64,000 nucleotides of DNA from Microbulbifer agarilyticus (GTDB lineage: Bacteria; Pseudomonadota; Gammaproteobacteria; Pseudomonadales; Cellvibrionaceae), in contig NZ_JAHVKO010000004.1 of the NCBI RefSeq assembly GCF_019800665.1, positions 372,001-436,000 of the forward strand, given 5' to 3'. A model generated the notes under the pieces. The model saw only the letters and a list, made by a program, of their open reading frames with translations. It was not told the origin of the DNA and searched no databases. How positions within the stretch are numbered: position 1 is the stretch's first letter; each line of letters opens with the position of its first letter. Shown one piece after another: positions 27,676 to 38,453 of the stretch. The translations under genes and the position numbers were made by a program.

Positions 27676-27984
27676 CAGGGTGTCATCTTCTTGTATTGGA
27701 AAGCGCCCGGGATTCTGCACCGGGCGCGGGTTACCGCGGCTGTATTGATTTTATTGTGGGGCAGTTTGCGCGCCTAAAGCGGAAATATTGGGATGACCAT
27801 CCGTTCATAGTGGTCAAAACCGGACATTCCAAAATAGGTTTACTAATACTACCCGTAAAATTGGTTACAGATGAAATAGTTTTCGTGATTTATGTGTATT
27901 TATTGAATGAATGAGTCACGGGGTTGGCGCTCGCCAAAAGATCGCTATTCGATGTGGGTGAAGTAAATGCGGCGGTGGGTAAAG
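27676..27984. other. 309-base intergenic region upstream of the malic enzyme gene
   Basis: No gene seen. GCGCCCG/CGGGCGC (27704-27727) can form a 7-bp hairpin within the malic enzyme leader. The centre (27770-27910) is unusually AT-rich for this window, consistent with a promoter region, but no consensus pair was clear. Confidence 0.4.
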
Positions 27985-28827
27985 CTAGCGGAGAAATTCC
28001 AGCGTTTCCGCGGCGTCCACCGCGATAAACCAGCGTTTGTGCCCGGGATTTCTGGCGGCGTATTTTGCGCCGCGATCCACCAGCCAGCCGCGCGTCATCA
28101 GCTGTCGATTGCGCCAGTTCTTCTGCCGTTTCAGGGATGGTGCGCTCCTAGGGTCGACCCGCAGTGCCACCGGTCCATCCAGATCCAGCCAGATATATCG
28201 GTTGTGGTGCGCCTTGGTCACTTGCCCGGTAAGCAGCACAAAGCCGCCATCGCCGGGGCGCACTTGGGAAGCAGTCATTACCGGCCATACGCCCGGTGAC
28301 CAGACCCCGCGCTGGTACTGGCGCGCCTCGCGTTCGCGACTGGCCAGGCATTCGCTAAGGGCGAGGTTGGGCGCCACCGCAATATGGAAGGCGAGACCGG
28401 CGGACAGCAGTGCAGATTCCAGGCTGTCGCCGCGGTGGTTGTAGACGTAGGCCAGGACGCGGCCATGGTTGTCGCGGCGGTCGCGGTCGTAGACCAGTTC
28501 CAGATCGCCGCCGGCGAGAAAGCGTTCGGTGAAATCCCTGGCCTCCTCGGCCAGGGGCTGAGCCGGACGTTTGCGGTGGGCCAGCTCCGGTGTATTCACG
28601 CCGATCAGCCGCACCCGGCGGCCGTCTTCGAGGCGCAGGGTATCGCCATCGATCACCTGCTTGAGCCCCACCACCTCATCGGCGCCGCCCAGCACACAGT
28701 CAGCGCGGGCCGTACTCGCCTGCAGTATCGCCAGCACCAACAGCCAGGCACAAAAAAAGACGCCGAGGAATGTCCTGGGCGTCTTTTTTGTCGCAACCGG
28801 GATAGAGCGAATCTTCCCGGTGCACAT
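27985..28827 (-). CDS. Secreted staphylococcal-nuclease-like protein
   Basis: A 280-residue thermonuclease-family protein. Starting at ATG 28827 gives a basic n-region, a hydrophobic h-region (about residues 20-35) and cleavage after TARA. The SNase fold follows: KQVIDGDTLRLEDGRRVRLI, GVNTPELA (catalytic Asp/Arg region) and ERFLAGGDLELVYDRDRRDNHGR. A C-terminal extension of ~100 residues (VRPGDGGFVLLTGQVTK...) is not part of the nuclease core. It starts 18 bases after rpmE, the Pseudomonas arrangement. Its signal-peptide codons contain a strong terminator-like hairpin. Confidence 0.85.
   Translation of the reverse strand: MCTGKIRSIPVATKKTPRTFLGVFFCAWLLVLAILQASTARADCVLGGADEVVGLKQVIDGDTLRLEDGRRVRLIGVNTPELAHRKRPAQPLAEEARDFTERFLAGGDLELVYDRDRRDNHGRVLAYVYNHRGDSLESALLSAGLAFHIAVAPNLALSECLASREREARQYQRGVWSPGVWPVMTASQVRPGDGGFVLLTGQVTKAHHNRYIWLDLDGPVALRVDPRSAPSLKRQKNWRNRQLMTRGWLVDRGAKYAARNPGHKRWFIAVDAAETLEFLR
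28752..28790 (-). terminator. Terminator-like hairpin inside the nuclease signal-peptide codons
   Basis: On the minus strand AAAAAAGACGCC pairs perfectly with GGCGTCTTTTTT (28753-28764 with 28778-28789), and AGGA/TCCT extends the stem inward past one C-C mismatch to a CAT loop. T-runs flank both sides. It is 55 bases beyond the rpmE stop, so it can terminate rpmE, yet it lies wholly within the nuclease coding region. Confidence 0.8.
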
Positions 28828-28844
28828 TTCGGTAGCGCTTTCTC

Positions 28845-29057
28845 TTACTTGGAGATGCGGCTGCCGAAACGCTTCTTGAAGCGATCTACGCGGCCGCCAG
28901 TGCTCGCCTGCTTCTGCTTGCCGGTGTAGAACGGGTGGCAGTTGGAGCAAACGTCGAGCTGGATGTCCTTGCCCAGGGTGGAACCCATTTTGAAGGTGTT
29001 GCCACAGGAGCAAGTTGCGGTAATTTCGGCGTAGTTCGGATGGATATCGGTCTTCAT
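28845..29057 (-). CDS. rpmE: 50S ribosomal protein L31, zinc-binding type
   Basis: A 70-residue L31 starting [20 protein letters not shown]. The Cys residues of the zinc-binding C+ type are present (CSCGN and [13 protein letters not shown]). The basic C-terminus ([13 protein letters not shown]) is normal. ATG 29057 follows GAGGC; an upstream in-frame start at 29090 is not conserved. It is divergent from priA and followed by the nuclease gene. A Zur-regulated C- paralogue may exist elsewhere. Confidence 0.97.
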   Translation of the reverse strand: MKTDIHPNYAEITATCSCGNTFKMGSTLGKDIQLDVCSNCHPFYTGKQKQASTGGRVDRFKKRFGSRISK

Positions 29058-29158
29058 GATTGCCTCTTTTCGACACCGCCACCCAGTCATTTATCGCTGA
29101 GCACGGAATCGTCATTGGTGTAGGGGATAAATCCCCGGGCTGTTTAAAAAGTCGGCGC

Positions 29159-29186
29159 ATACTATCAGATTAGCCTGACGATTCAA
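29159..29186 (-). promoter_or_regulatory. Candidate sigma-70 promoter for rpmE
   Basis: On the minus strand TTGAAT (29181-29186) and TAGTAT (29159-29164) are 16 bases apart. The resulting ~95-base leader contains a GGGGA/TCCCC hairpin, which could belong to an L31 autoregulatory leader. Confidence 0.5.
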
Positions 29187-29247
29187 GCGGAACCTTCTGC
29201 GTTATCATCGCGTCTTTGTGCAAGCAGTGCACCAGCAGTAGTGAGCA

Positions 29248-31497
<2,250 letters not shown>

Positions 31498-31573
31498 ATT
31501 CCGCACACAGCGCGGAGTTCAGGCGTTACAATTTGCCGCTTTGCATAAATAGATAAAAGACTGAGAGAACACG

Positions 31574-32140
31574 ATGGCCCGCCGTAACACCCGCCGCTCA
31601 CAACCCTCCGGCAAGCCCGCCTGGGTCTGGTTTGTACTGGGCAACTTTGTCGGCGGCTTCGCGGTGTTTGTGTTTTTGCTGAACGACATAAAGACCGGGC
31701 AGATGCAGGTGGCCAAGCGCACGGAAAAGCCCGTCGCCGACAAGCCCGCCCCGGGTGAATCCAAGCCGCGCTTCGACTTCTACAAGCTGCTGGAAGAAAA
31801 CGAAGTCAAAGTCCCCGAGCCGAAAAACCCGCAAGTGCGGGTGCGTGACGGCGACAAGCCCGCGGAAGATTCGCCGGTGCAGAGCGAGCCCAAATCCGAT
31901 CTGGTGTATATCCTGCAGGCCGCCAGTTTCCGCGACAAAGCTGAAGCCGAGCGCCTGCGCGCCCAGCTGATGCTCGCCAACCTCGACGTCAAAGTGGAAT
32001 CGGCCACCGACAACCGCGGCACCTGGCACCGGGTTCTCGTCGGCCCGTATACCAACCGCTCCAAGGTCGCCAAGGCCCGCAGCGTGCTCGCCGAACACCG
32101 TTTGATGCCGCTGGTGCTCAAGCGTCCGGCGCAGGGATAA
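31574..32140 (+). CDS. SPOR-domain membrane protein (FtsN-like)
   Basis: A 188-residue bitopic protein: a short basic cytoplasmic N-terminus, one transmembrane helix (about residues 18-38, WVWFVLGNFVGGFAVFVFLL), a charged Pro-rich linker and a C-terminal SPOR domain (VYILQAASFRDKAEAERLRA ... WHRVLVGPY). SPOR domains bind denuded septal glycan. This is the protein encoded between priA/argS and hslV in pseudomonads; calling it FtsN would go beyond the evidence. AGAGAAC precedes the ATG. Confidence 0.88.
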   Translation: MARRNTRRSQPSGKPAWVWFVLGNFVGGFAVFVFLLNDIKTGQMQVAKRTEKPVADKPAPGESKPRFDFYKLLEENEVKVPEPKNPQVRVRDGDKPAEDSPVQSEPKSDLVYILQAASFRDKAEAERLRAQLMLANLDVKVESATDNRGTWHRVLVGPYTNRSKVAKARSVLAEHRLMPLVLKRPAQG

Positions 32141-32178
32141 ACAAATCCTTTCCGACTGCCCGGTTTTCACCGGGCAAC

Positions 32179-32207
32179 ATTGAAATCCCCCTTCTCCGAC
32201 CACACTT
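32179..32207 (+). promoter_or_regulatory. Candidate sigma-32 promoter for hslVU
   Basis: ATTGAAA (32179-32185) and CCACACTT (32200-32207), 14 bases apart, match six of seven and six of eight positions of the sigma-32 consensus (CTTGAAA, CCCCATTT). The position, 33 bases upstream of the hslV GTG, fits heat-shock control of HslVU. Confidence 0.5.
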
Positions 32208-32239
32208 AGTGCTTCTGAATCCAAAATGCAGAGGCACCA

Positions 32240-32779
32240 GTGGAACAATATCGCGGTACAACCATCCTCTCCTGCCGCCGTAACGGCAAAGTCGTTATCG
32301 GTGGTGACGGGCAAGTCTCCATGGGCAACACCATCATGAAAGGTAACGCCCGCAAAGTGCGCCGCCTGTACAACGACAAGGTCATCGCCGGATTTGCCGG
32401 CGGCACCGCCGACGCCTTCACCCTGTTCGAGCGCTTCGAAGCCAAGCTCCAGGCCCACAACGGTCAGCTTACCCGCGCCGCCGTCGAACTCGCCAAAGAC
32501 TGGCGTACTGACCGCGCCCTGCGTCGCCTCGAAGCGCTGCTTGCCGTGGCCGACGAAACCGCTAGCCTGATCGTCACCGGTAACGGCGACGTTATCCAGC
32601 CGGAAGACGACCTGATCGCCATCGGTTCCGGTGGCCCCTTCGCCCAGTCCGCAGCGCGCGCGCTGCTGGATAACACCGAGCTGGATGCGCGCACTATCGT
32701 CGAGCAGGGTTTGAAAATTGCCGGCGACATTTGTGTGTACACGAACCACCACAACACGATTGAAGAGCTGAGTTACTGA
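32240..32779 (+). CDS. hslV: ATP-dependent protease subunit HslV
   Basis: The 179-residue peptidase of the HslVU protease, a dodecamer with N-terminal Thr active sites. The sequence [19 protein letters not shown] shows a six-residue extension before TTI, so a short propeptide must be removed to expose the Thr, as in several bacterial HslV proteins. [20 protein letters not shown] and [17 protein letters not shown] are diagnostic. It starts with GTG. hslU follows, but 215 bases away because structured element copy 4 lies between. Confidence 0.96.
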   Translation: MEQYRGTTILSCRRNGKVVIGGDGQVSMGNTIMKGNARKVRRLYNDKVIAGFAGGTADAFTLFERFEAKLQAHNGQLTRAAVELAKDWRTDRALRRLEALLAVADETASLIVTGNGDVIQPEDDLIAIGSGGPFAQSAARALLDNTELDARTIVEQGLKIAGDICVYTNHHNTIEELSY

Positions 32780-32815
32780 TCGCCAAACTGGCAACGAAGC
32801 ATTCAGGTATGAATT

Positions 32816-32934
32816 GAAGGTCGGGTGCCGGGTAAAAGATTTCGAAACCGTCGGCGACAGGACGTCGCCGCCGGAGCGTACAGGGATGTATTTATAGCGA
32901 TTTCGAAATCTTTTACCCGGTGCGCGACCGCCAC
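32816..32934 (+). repeat. Structured 119-bp hairpin element, copy 4
   Basis: Arms 32819-32847 and 32901-32929 pair over 29 bp with three exceptions: two G-U and one G-G on the plus strand. The core contains CGGCGAC/GTCGCCG and TACA-GGGA-TGTA hairpins. Termini are GAA (32816-32818) and GCCAC (32930-32934). It separates hslV from hslU and begins 37 bases after the hslV stop, so it is transcribed within the operon mRNA in its foldable orientation. Confidence 0.85.
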
Positions 32935-32994
32935 CGCAACAGCTTCAAAGCACATAGAAGCTGGAACGAAGCGAAAAGAATCCGAGTAAAGACC

Positions 32995-34308
32995 ATGTCC
33001 ATGACCCCTAGAGAAATCGTTCACGAACTCGACCGTCATATTGTCGGCCAGAACGACGCCAAGCGTGCAGTGGCCATTGCCCTGCGCAACCGCTGGCGCC
33101 GCATGCAGGTCAATGAAGAACTGCGCGCGGAAATCACCCCGAAAAACATCCTGATGATCGGCCCCACCGGCGTGGGTAAAACCGAAATTGCCCGCCGCCT
33201 CGCCAAACTTGCCGGCGCGCCGTTTATCAAAGTCGAAGCCACCAAATTTACCGAAGTGGGCTACGTCGGACGCGATGTGGAATCCATCGTCCGCGACCTC
33301 GTCGAAATGGCCATCAAGCTCGAGCGCGAACGCGCCACCGAAGGCGTAAAGCAGCGGGCCATGGACGCCGCCGAGGATCGCGTGCTCGACGCCCTGCTGC
33401 CACCGGCACGCAATACCGACCCGCTGGAAAAAGACTCCGGCACCCGTCAGGTATTCCGCAAAAAACTGCGCGAAGGCGAGCTCGACGACAAGGAAATCGA
33501 AATCGACGTCTCCGCCAGTCCCATGGGTGTCGAAATCATGGCGCCTCCGGGCATGGAAGAAATGACCAACCAGCTGCAGGGCATGTTCTCCAATATGTCC
33601 AAAGGCAAAACCCAGAAGCGCAAGCTCACCGTCAAGCAGGCGCTCAAGCAGCTGACCGACGACGAAGCGGCCAAACTGATTAACGACGAAGAAATCAAAA
33701 CCAAAGCCATCCGCTCCGCCGAGCAGAACGGCATTGTGTTTCTCGATGAAATCGACAAAGTTGCCAAGCGCCAGGAAAGTGGTGGTGCCGATGTGTCCCG
33801 CGAAGGTGTGCAGCGCGACCTGCTGCCGCTGATCGAAGGCTGCACCGTCACCACCAAATACGGCATGATCAAAACAGACCACATTCTGTTTATCGCCTCC
33901 GGTGCCTTCCACCTGTCCAAACCGTCGGATTTGATTCCGGAACTGCAGGGCCGCCTGCCGATTCGTGTGGAACTGAGCTCGCTGACCTCCAAGGACTTCC
34001 AGCGTATTCTCACCGAACCTTCGGCCTCGCTCACCGAGCAGCAGAAAGCACTGCTGGGCACCGAGGGCGTCAATCTGGAATTCTCCGAAGACGGTATTCA
34101 GCGTATCGCCGAAGTCGCCTTCGAGGTGAACGAAACCACCGAAAACATCGGTGCGCGCCGCCTGCATACGGTGCTCGAGCGCCTGCTGGAAGAAATATCC
34201 TTTGCTGGTGGTGACGGCGACAGCACCATTACCATCGATGCGGCTTACGTTGACAAACAGCTGGGTGAGTTGAGTAAAGACGAAGACCTGTCGCGCTTTA
34301 TTCTCTGA
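32995..34308 (+). CDS. hslU: ATP-dependent protease ATPase subunit HslU
   Basis: The 437-residue AAA+ unfoldase of HslVU. It begins [20 protein letters not shown]; Walker [12 protein letters not shown] is near residue 57, Walker B FLDEIDKV near 250, and sensor 2 [15 protein letters not shown] close to the C-terminus, which ends EDLSRFIL as needed for docking HslV. The I domain (about 110-240) has expected length. A reading from 32920 would start inside the structured element and is rejected. Confidence 0.97.
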   Translation: MSMTPREIVHELDRHIVGQNDAKRAVAIALRNRWRRMQVNEELRAEITPKNILMIGPTGVGKTEIARRLAKLAGAPFIKVEATKFTEVGYVGRDVESIVRDLVEMAIKLERERATEGVKQRAMDAAEDRVLDALLPPARNTDPLEKDSGTRQVFRKKLREGELDDKEIEIDVSASPMGVEIMAPPGMEEMTNQLQGMFSNMSKGKTQKRKLTVKQALKQLTDDEAAKLINDEEIKTKAIRSAEQNGIVFLDEIDKVAKRQESGGADVSREGVQRDLLPLIEGCTVTTKYGMIKTDHILFIASGAFHLSKPSDLIPELQGRLPIRVELSSLTSKDFQRILTEPSASLTEQQKALLGTEGVNLEFSEDGIQRIAEVAFEVNETTENIGARRLHTVLERLLEEISFAGGDGDSTITIDAAYVDKQLGELSKDEDLSRFIL

Positions 34309-34327
34309 CTCTGCTTGTTACTGGTTG

Positions 34328-34348
34328 GGGGCCGCATAGCGCGGCCCC
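34328..34348 (+). terminator. Possible hslU terminator hairpin
   Basis: GGGGCCGC / GCGGCCCC form an 8-bp stem with a 5-base loop, 20 bases after the hslU stop. Only scattered T residues follow, so termination strength is uncertain. Confidence 0.45.
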
Positions 34349-34401
34349 GCTGTATCTCACTGTATCTTGCCGCCCGCTTCTAATTGACTCTTGGTTTTGC
34401 C

Positions 34402-34779
34402 ATGTCCGCACCGAAAAAAATTCGCCTGAACAAGGCCGAAAAAAACCTTTGCCTGCAATACGCCGATAAAGAGTTTGTGCTGCCCGCCGAATACCTGCGG
34501 GTCTATTCGCCCAGTGCCGAAGTGCGCGGCCATGGCGCCAGTGACGGTACATTGGTGGATGGGAAAATCCGTGTGGGTATCGACAAGGTCGCCGCCGCCG
34601 GGCGCTATGCCCTGCAGATCTTTTTTGATGATGGCCACGATAGCGGTATATACACCTGGGCTTACCTGCGCGAGCTGTGCGATACCCAGGAGGAGAAGTG
34701 GCAAAGCTACCTCAAGCAACTGCAGGCCCAGGGCAAGGGTCGCGATCCCGATGAGAGTGCGGTGAAGCTGATTGGTTGA
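34402..34779 (+). CDS. DUF971 family protein
   Basis: A 125-residue protein with a DUF971 (gamma-butyrobetaine hydroxylase-like N-terminal) domain: IRLNKAEKNLCLQYADK, LPAEYLRVYSPSAEVRGHG, and the terminal YALQIFFDDGHDSGIYTW. In pseudomonads the homologue also follows hslU. Members have been tied to iron-sulphur or cofactor handling in some studies, but no function can be read here. The ATG at 34402 is used; a TTG at 34384 in frame is less likely. Confidence 0.88.
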   Translation: MSAPKKIRLNKAEKNLCLQYADKEFVLPAEYLRVYSPSAEVRGHGASDGTLVDGKIRVGIDKVAAAGRYALQIFFDDGHDSGIYTWAYLRELCDTQEEKWQSYLKQLQAQGKGRDPDESAVKLIG

Positions 34780-34909
34780 ATCTACTCTCTAGGTCAGTAG
34801 CAAATCTGTCCGCAAAATCCTCTACACTATCGCCCCAGTCTTTAGCATCTCGCCACTTTGCCGCCTTTATCTTGGGTTTGCGGTCGGCGAATTTTTACCG
34901 GGGCACAGT

Positions 34910-36523
34910 ATGCAATTTCATCGACTCCCTCTCACGTTCGTTACCGCCTTTGGCCTGACCGTGGCGGCATGTAGCGATCCTAATACCACCCCGAGTACTT
35001 CCTCGAATCCATCACCCAGTAACTCAGCAGCGCAGTCGGGGCAGATTCCCGAGTCGCAACAGAGCAGCAGCTGGTACCGCGATGGCCAGGCCGCACTCGC
35101 GGACGCCCAGAATGTGGTGATTAACAATGAGCGCGGTGCGGCCAAGAACATCATTCTGTTTGTGGGTGATGGCATGGGCATCTCCACCGTAACCGCCATG
35201 CGCATTCTCGCCGGCCAGATGGAAGGTCAGAGTGGTGAGGAATACCAGCTGAGCTTTGAAACCATGCCGTTTGCCGGCCTGAGCAAAACCTACAACACCA
35301 ACCAGCAGACACCGGACTCCGCTGGTACCGCCACCGCACTGATGGCCGGGGTGAAAACCAAGGCGGGCGTGTTGAATGTGGATGAAACCGTGGCCCGCGG
35401 GGATTGCGCGGCGAGCCTGCAGCACCCGCTTACCACCGCACTCGAGCTGGCGGAGAATCTCGGCAAGAGCACCGGCGTGGTGAGTACCGCACGCATCACC
35501 CATGCCACCCCGGCTGCTACCTACGCGAAAGTGCCGGAGCGCGGCTGGGAAGCGACGGCTCCCGAAGGCTGTAAAGACATTGCCACGCAGATGGTGGAAC
35601 TGGCGGCCGGCGATGGTATCGAAGTGGCCATGGGCGGTGGCCGCCGCAGTTTCCTGCCGGAAGAGGTGGAGGACCTGGAAGGCAAGTCCGGCAAGCGCAC
35701 CGACGGTATCAACCTGATCGATGCTTGGAAGGCGCGCTATAACGACGGTAGCACCAAGGCGGTATACATCGAAGACCAGTCCGGATTCGATAAACTCGAT
35801 GTGGCCGGCACCGATAAATTGCTCGGCCTGTTTGCCAGCTCGCACATGCGCTACGAAGAAGATCGCAAGAACGATAAAGCCGGCGAGCCATCCCTATCCC
35901 AGATGACCGCCAAAGCCATCGAACTGCTGAGCAAAAACGACAAGGGCTATTTTGCCATGATCGAATCCGGCCGCATCGATCACGGCCACCATGCGGGCAG
36001 CGCCTACAGTGCGCTGACCGACGGTGTGGAAATGGCCCGTGCGGTGCAGGTGGCCATGGATAATACCAGTGCCGAAGATACCCTGATCATAGTGACCGCC
36101 GACCACAGCCATGTAATGACCATCGCCGGCTACCCCACCCGCGGCAACCCGATTCTTGGCAAGGTGGTCGGCAATGATGAAACCGGCGAGCCCAAGGAAA
36201 ACGTATCGCTGGCGGCCGATGGCATGCCCTACACCACGATTACCTATGCGAATGGCCTCGGCTTCGCCGACCTCGGTGACAGCACCAATGCGGACGATCG
36301 CTATGATGATCCGGTCAATGCTGGGCGCCATGATCTCCACGACATCGATACAGAATCAAGCGGCTTCCACCAGGAGTCGCTGGTGCCATTGGATAGCGAA
36401 ACCCACGGTGGCGAGGACGTGGGTGTCTGGGCGCGCGGACCGGGTGCCCACCTGCTTACCGGCACCAAAGAGCAGAATGTTATTTTTCATGTGATGGTGC
36501 ATGCGGGCGGGCTGCTGGATTAA
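34910..36523 (+). CDS. Alkaline phosphatase, PhoA-type lipoprotein
   Basis: A 537-residue secreted phosphomonoesterase. The N-terminus is a lipoprotein signal with lipobox VAAC (Cys at about residue 21), then a Ser/Pro/Asn-rich linker. The metal-binding ILFVGDGMG motif precedes the catalytic serine in TPDSAGTATALMAG (about residue 141). ESGRIDHGHHAG and VTADHSH supply zinc ligands, and SETHGGEDVGVWARGPGAHL the last His. It converges with a CHAD-domain gene, whose family binds polyphosphate. Phosphate-starvation control is likely but no Pho box was identified. Confidence 0.93.
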   Translation: MQFHRLPLTFVTAFGLTVAACSDPNTTPSTSSNPSPSNSAAQSGQIPESQQSSSWYRDGQAALADAQNVVINNERGAAKNIILFVGDGMGISTVTAMRILAGQMEGQSGEEYQLSFETMPFAGLSKTYNTNQQTPDSAGTATALMAGVKTKAGVLNVDETVARGDCAASLQHPLTTALELAENLGKSTGVVSTARITHATPAATYAKVPERGWEATAPEGCKDIATQMVELAAGDGIEVAMGGGRRSFLPEEVEDLEGKSGKRTDGINLIDAWKARYNDGSTKAVYIEDQSGFDKLDVAGTDKLLGLFASSHMRYEEDRKNDKAGEPSLSQMTAKAIELLSKNDKGYFAMIESGRIDHGHHAGSAYSALTDGVEMARAVQVAMDNTSAEDTLIIVTADHSHVMTIAGYPTRGNPILGKVVGNDETGEPKENVSLAADGMPYTTITYANGLGFADLGDSTNADDRYDDPVNAGRHDLHDIDTESSGFHQESLVPLDSETHGGEDVGVWARGPGAHLLTGTKEQNVIFHVMVHAGGLLD

Positions 36524-36568
36524 ACGGAGCCAGATTAATCGGCGCCGGATTAGTTCAGGCGGTATGTG

Positions 36569-37402
36569 CTAAGCAAACGACCAGTGTCCCTGCGCGAACA
36601 GTTGCCGGCACAGCTGCTCAATTTCATTGCGCAGCTGCTCCAGTCGTTTTTCGGCATGTTTCAGCAATGCGCGCTGCTCGCTGGCCATTTCGGGCGTGTC
36701 ATCCCCGTAGCGCGCAAGGTGCTGGCAGAGTAGCCGAAGGTCGCGCCAGTCGCCCAGTGCGCTGGCCAGCCTTTGCAGGCCGCGGGTGCGCGCGCCGATG
36801 GTTTCCGGATAGTGCTCTTCCAGCAGGCGGCTCTGGTACCACTGGTCTTTGACCCGTTTGCGCAGCGTGTGGAAGCGCTCGTCTGTATTCATTGCAAAGG
36901 CGTGTCTCATGGCCTTGAATGCCCGCCGGTAGCTTTTGCAGTAGCCCAATTCAATATCGTCCCAGTTGGCGCCCTGAAAGTGCCACCCATCAATTTTTAT
37001 CAGCGCCAGTTGCAACGATTTTTCGGCCTGCTCCAGCAGCCTCTCTGTGTGCCCGTTATCCAGTCGGCTCTTCAGGTGCGCTGCGGTGTGTGGGAAGCGG
37101 TCGGCTTCCAGCTGATCCTCCAGGGCGAGATGTAGCGATGCGCTTTCGCGGCAGGTACTGAGTGCAGCATTAATGCTGCGGTAACGGGCATTTTCGGTGT
37201 GGTACAGGGTGTCGGTCGTGGTATTGGCGTAGCGGATAAGGCGCAACAGGGCGCGCAATTTTTTTCCATGTTTTCGCACACTGTGGATGGCATGCCCGTC
37301 TTCCGCCGACTGGCAGCAGGCGATGGCTGCATGCACCTGCGCGCGCGCAACCGCATGAATCGATGGGGCAAGTGGGTGCTTACTGTGCAATTGATAGGAC
37401 AT
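36569..37402 (-). CDS. CHAD domain-containing protein
   Basis: A 277-residue all-helical cytoplasmic protein. Conserved basic and His residues of CHAD occur in [21 protein letters not shown] and [25 protein letters not shown] domains bind inorganic polyphosphate and can sit on polyphosphate granules. There is no attached CYTH triphosphatase domain. The start at 37402 ([10 protein letters not shown]) is preferred; readings from 37546 run into the divergent ubiE leader. Converges with the alkaline phosphatase gene 45 bases away. Confidence 0.87.
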   Translation of the reverse strand: MSYQLHSKHPLAPSIHAVARAQVHAAIACCQSAEDGHAIHSVRKHGKKLRALLRLIRYANTTTDTLYHTENARYRSINAALSTCRESASLHLALEDQLEADRFPHTAAHLKSRLDNGHTERLLEQAEKSLQLALIKIDGWHFQGANWDDIELGYCKSYRRAFKAMRHAFAMNTDERFHTLRKRVKDQWYQSRLLEEHYPETIGARTRGLQRLASALGDWRDLRLLCQHLARYGDDTPEMASEQRALLKHAEKRLEQLRNEIEQLCRQLFAQGHWSFA

Positions 37403-37532
37403 AAGTAAGACAGGAGCAGAATGGAAAGAGAGCGGCGTTGCCTCGATATTGCTCAAGTTTAGTCTGCGGCGGTGCCGATCAGGTCCGCCCCATGTACAAT
37501 GTGGCCCTGAAATTTGGCGCAGCAGGCACAAG

Positions 37533-38282
37533 ATGACCGAACGCAAGACGACCCACTTCGGCTACCAGCAGGTACCGGTGGAGGAAAAGGCGGGACGAGT
37601 GGCGGATGTATTCCACTCGGTAGCGGCCCGCTATGATGTGATGAACGACCTGATGTCCGGTGGGGTCCACCGCCTGTGGAAACGTTTCACGATTGAGCTT
37701 TCTGCGGCGCGCCCGGGCCAGACAATCCTGGATATTGCCGGCGGTACCGGCGACCTGACCGCACGCTTTTCCCGCATCGTTGGCCCCACCGGCAAGGTGG
37801 TGTTGGCGGATATCAATGCGTCCATGTTGAAGGTCGGCCGCGATCGCCTGCTGGACCGCGGCATTGCCGGCAATGTGGAGACGGTTCAGGCAGACGCCCA
37901 GTACCTGCCCTTCCCTGACAACACCTTTGACTGCATCACCATCGCGTTCGGCCTGCGCAACGTGACGGATAAAGACCTGGCGCTGCGCTCCATGCTGCGC
38001 GTGCTGAAACCCGGTGGGCGCCTGCTGGTGCTGGAGTTCTCCAAGCCGGAATCGAAGCTGCTGGAAAAGGTCTACGATCAGTATTCTTTCCGCCTGCTGC
38101 CGTTTATGGGCAAGCTGGTGGCGGACGATGCCGATAGCTATCGTTATCTGGCGGAGAGCATTCGCATGCACCCGGACCAGGAAACCCTCAAAGGCATGAT
38201 GAGCGATGCCGGCTTTGTGGATTGTGAATTCCACAATATGACCGGTGGCATCGTGGCTTTGCACAAGGGCATTAAGCCCTAG
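37533..38282 (+). CDS. ubiE: Ubiquinone/menaquinone methyltransferase UbiE
   Basis: A 249-residue SAM-dependent C-methyltransferase of ubiquinone synthesis. [18 protein letters not shown] and HRLWKR near the start, the SAM loop [14 protein letters not shown], and [20 protein letters not shown] are signature segments. ATG 37533 gives the conserved N-terminus; a reading from 37449 is not conserved. It heads ubiE-ubiJ-ubiB, split here by structured element copy 5. Confidence 0.97.
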   Translation: MTERKTTHFGYQQVPVEEKAGRVADVFHSVAARYDVMNDLMSGGVHRLWKRFTIELSAARPGQTILDIAGGTGDLTARFSRIVGPTGKVVLADINASMLKVGRDRLLDRGIAGNVETVQADAQYLPFPDNTFDCITIAFGLRNVTDKDLALRSMLRVLKPGGRLLVLEFSKPESKLLEKVYDQYSFRLLPFMGKLVADDADSYRYLAESIRMHPDQETLKGMMSDAGFVDCEFHNMTGGIVALHKGIKP

Positions 38283-38296
38283 TTCTATTTATGTCT

Positions 38297-38416
38297 GTGG
38301 CGGTCCGAACGACGGGAACCCCTCGCGAGACACGCCGTGAACCCATCCCTGGGGGCTCTTCTAAAACATCCCTGTTTTAGAAGGTCTCGCGAGGGGTTCC
38401 CGCCGCCCGGACCTTC
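38297..38416 (-). repeat. Structured 120-bp hairpin element, copy 5 (most divergent)
   Basis: Arms 38302-38330 and 38385-38413 pair over 29 bp with three exceptions, all G-U on the minus strand. The inner hairpin is a perfect 10-bp stem with loop GGGA but a sequence (TTCTAAAACA/TGTTTTAGAA on the minus strand) unrelated to the other copies. The second hairpin is CCCA-GGGA-TGGG. Termini on the minus strand are GAA (38414-38416) and GCCAC (38297-38301). It lies 14 bases after the ubiE stop. Confidence 0.85.
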
Positions 38417-38453
38417 GCATCAGCGTATTTCGCACGGATGAATTCTGATAACA

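Noticed and set aside
28828-29160. N-terminal extension of the nuclease frame
   Set aside because: It would overlap rpmE completely in another frame and has no conserved sequence; the signal peptide begins properly at 28827.
32803-34167. Open frame of 454 codons on the minus strand
   Set aside because: Antisense to hslU and running into structured element copy 4; no recognisable domain.
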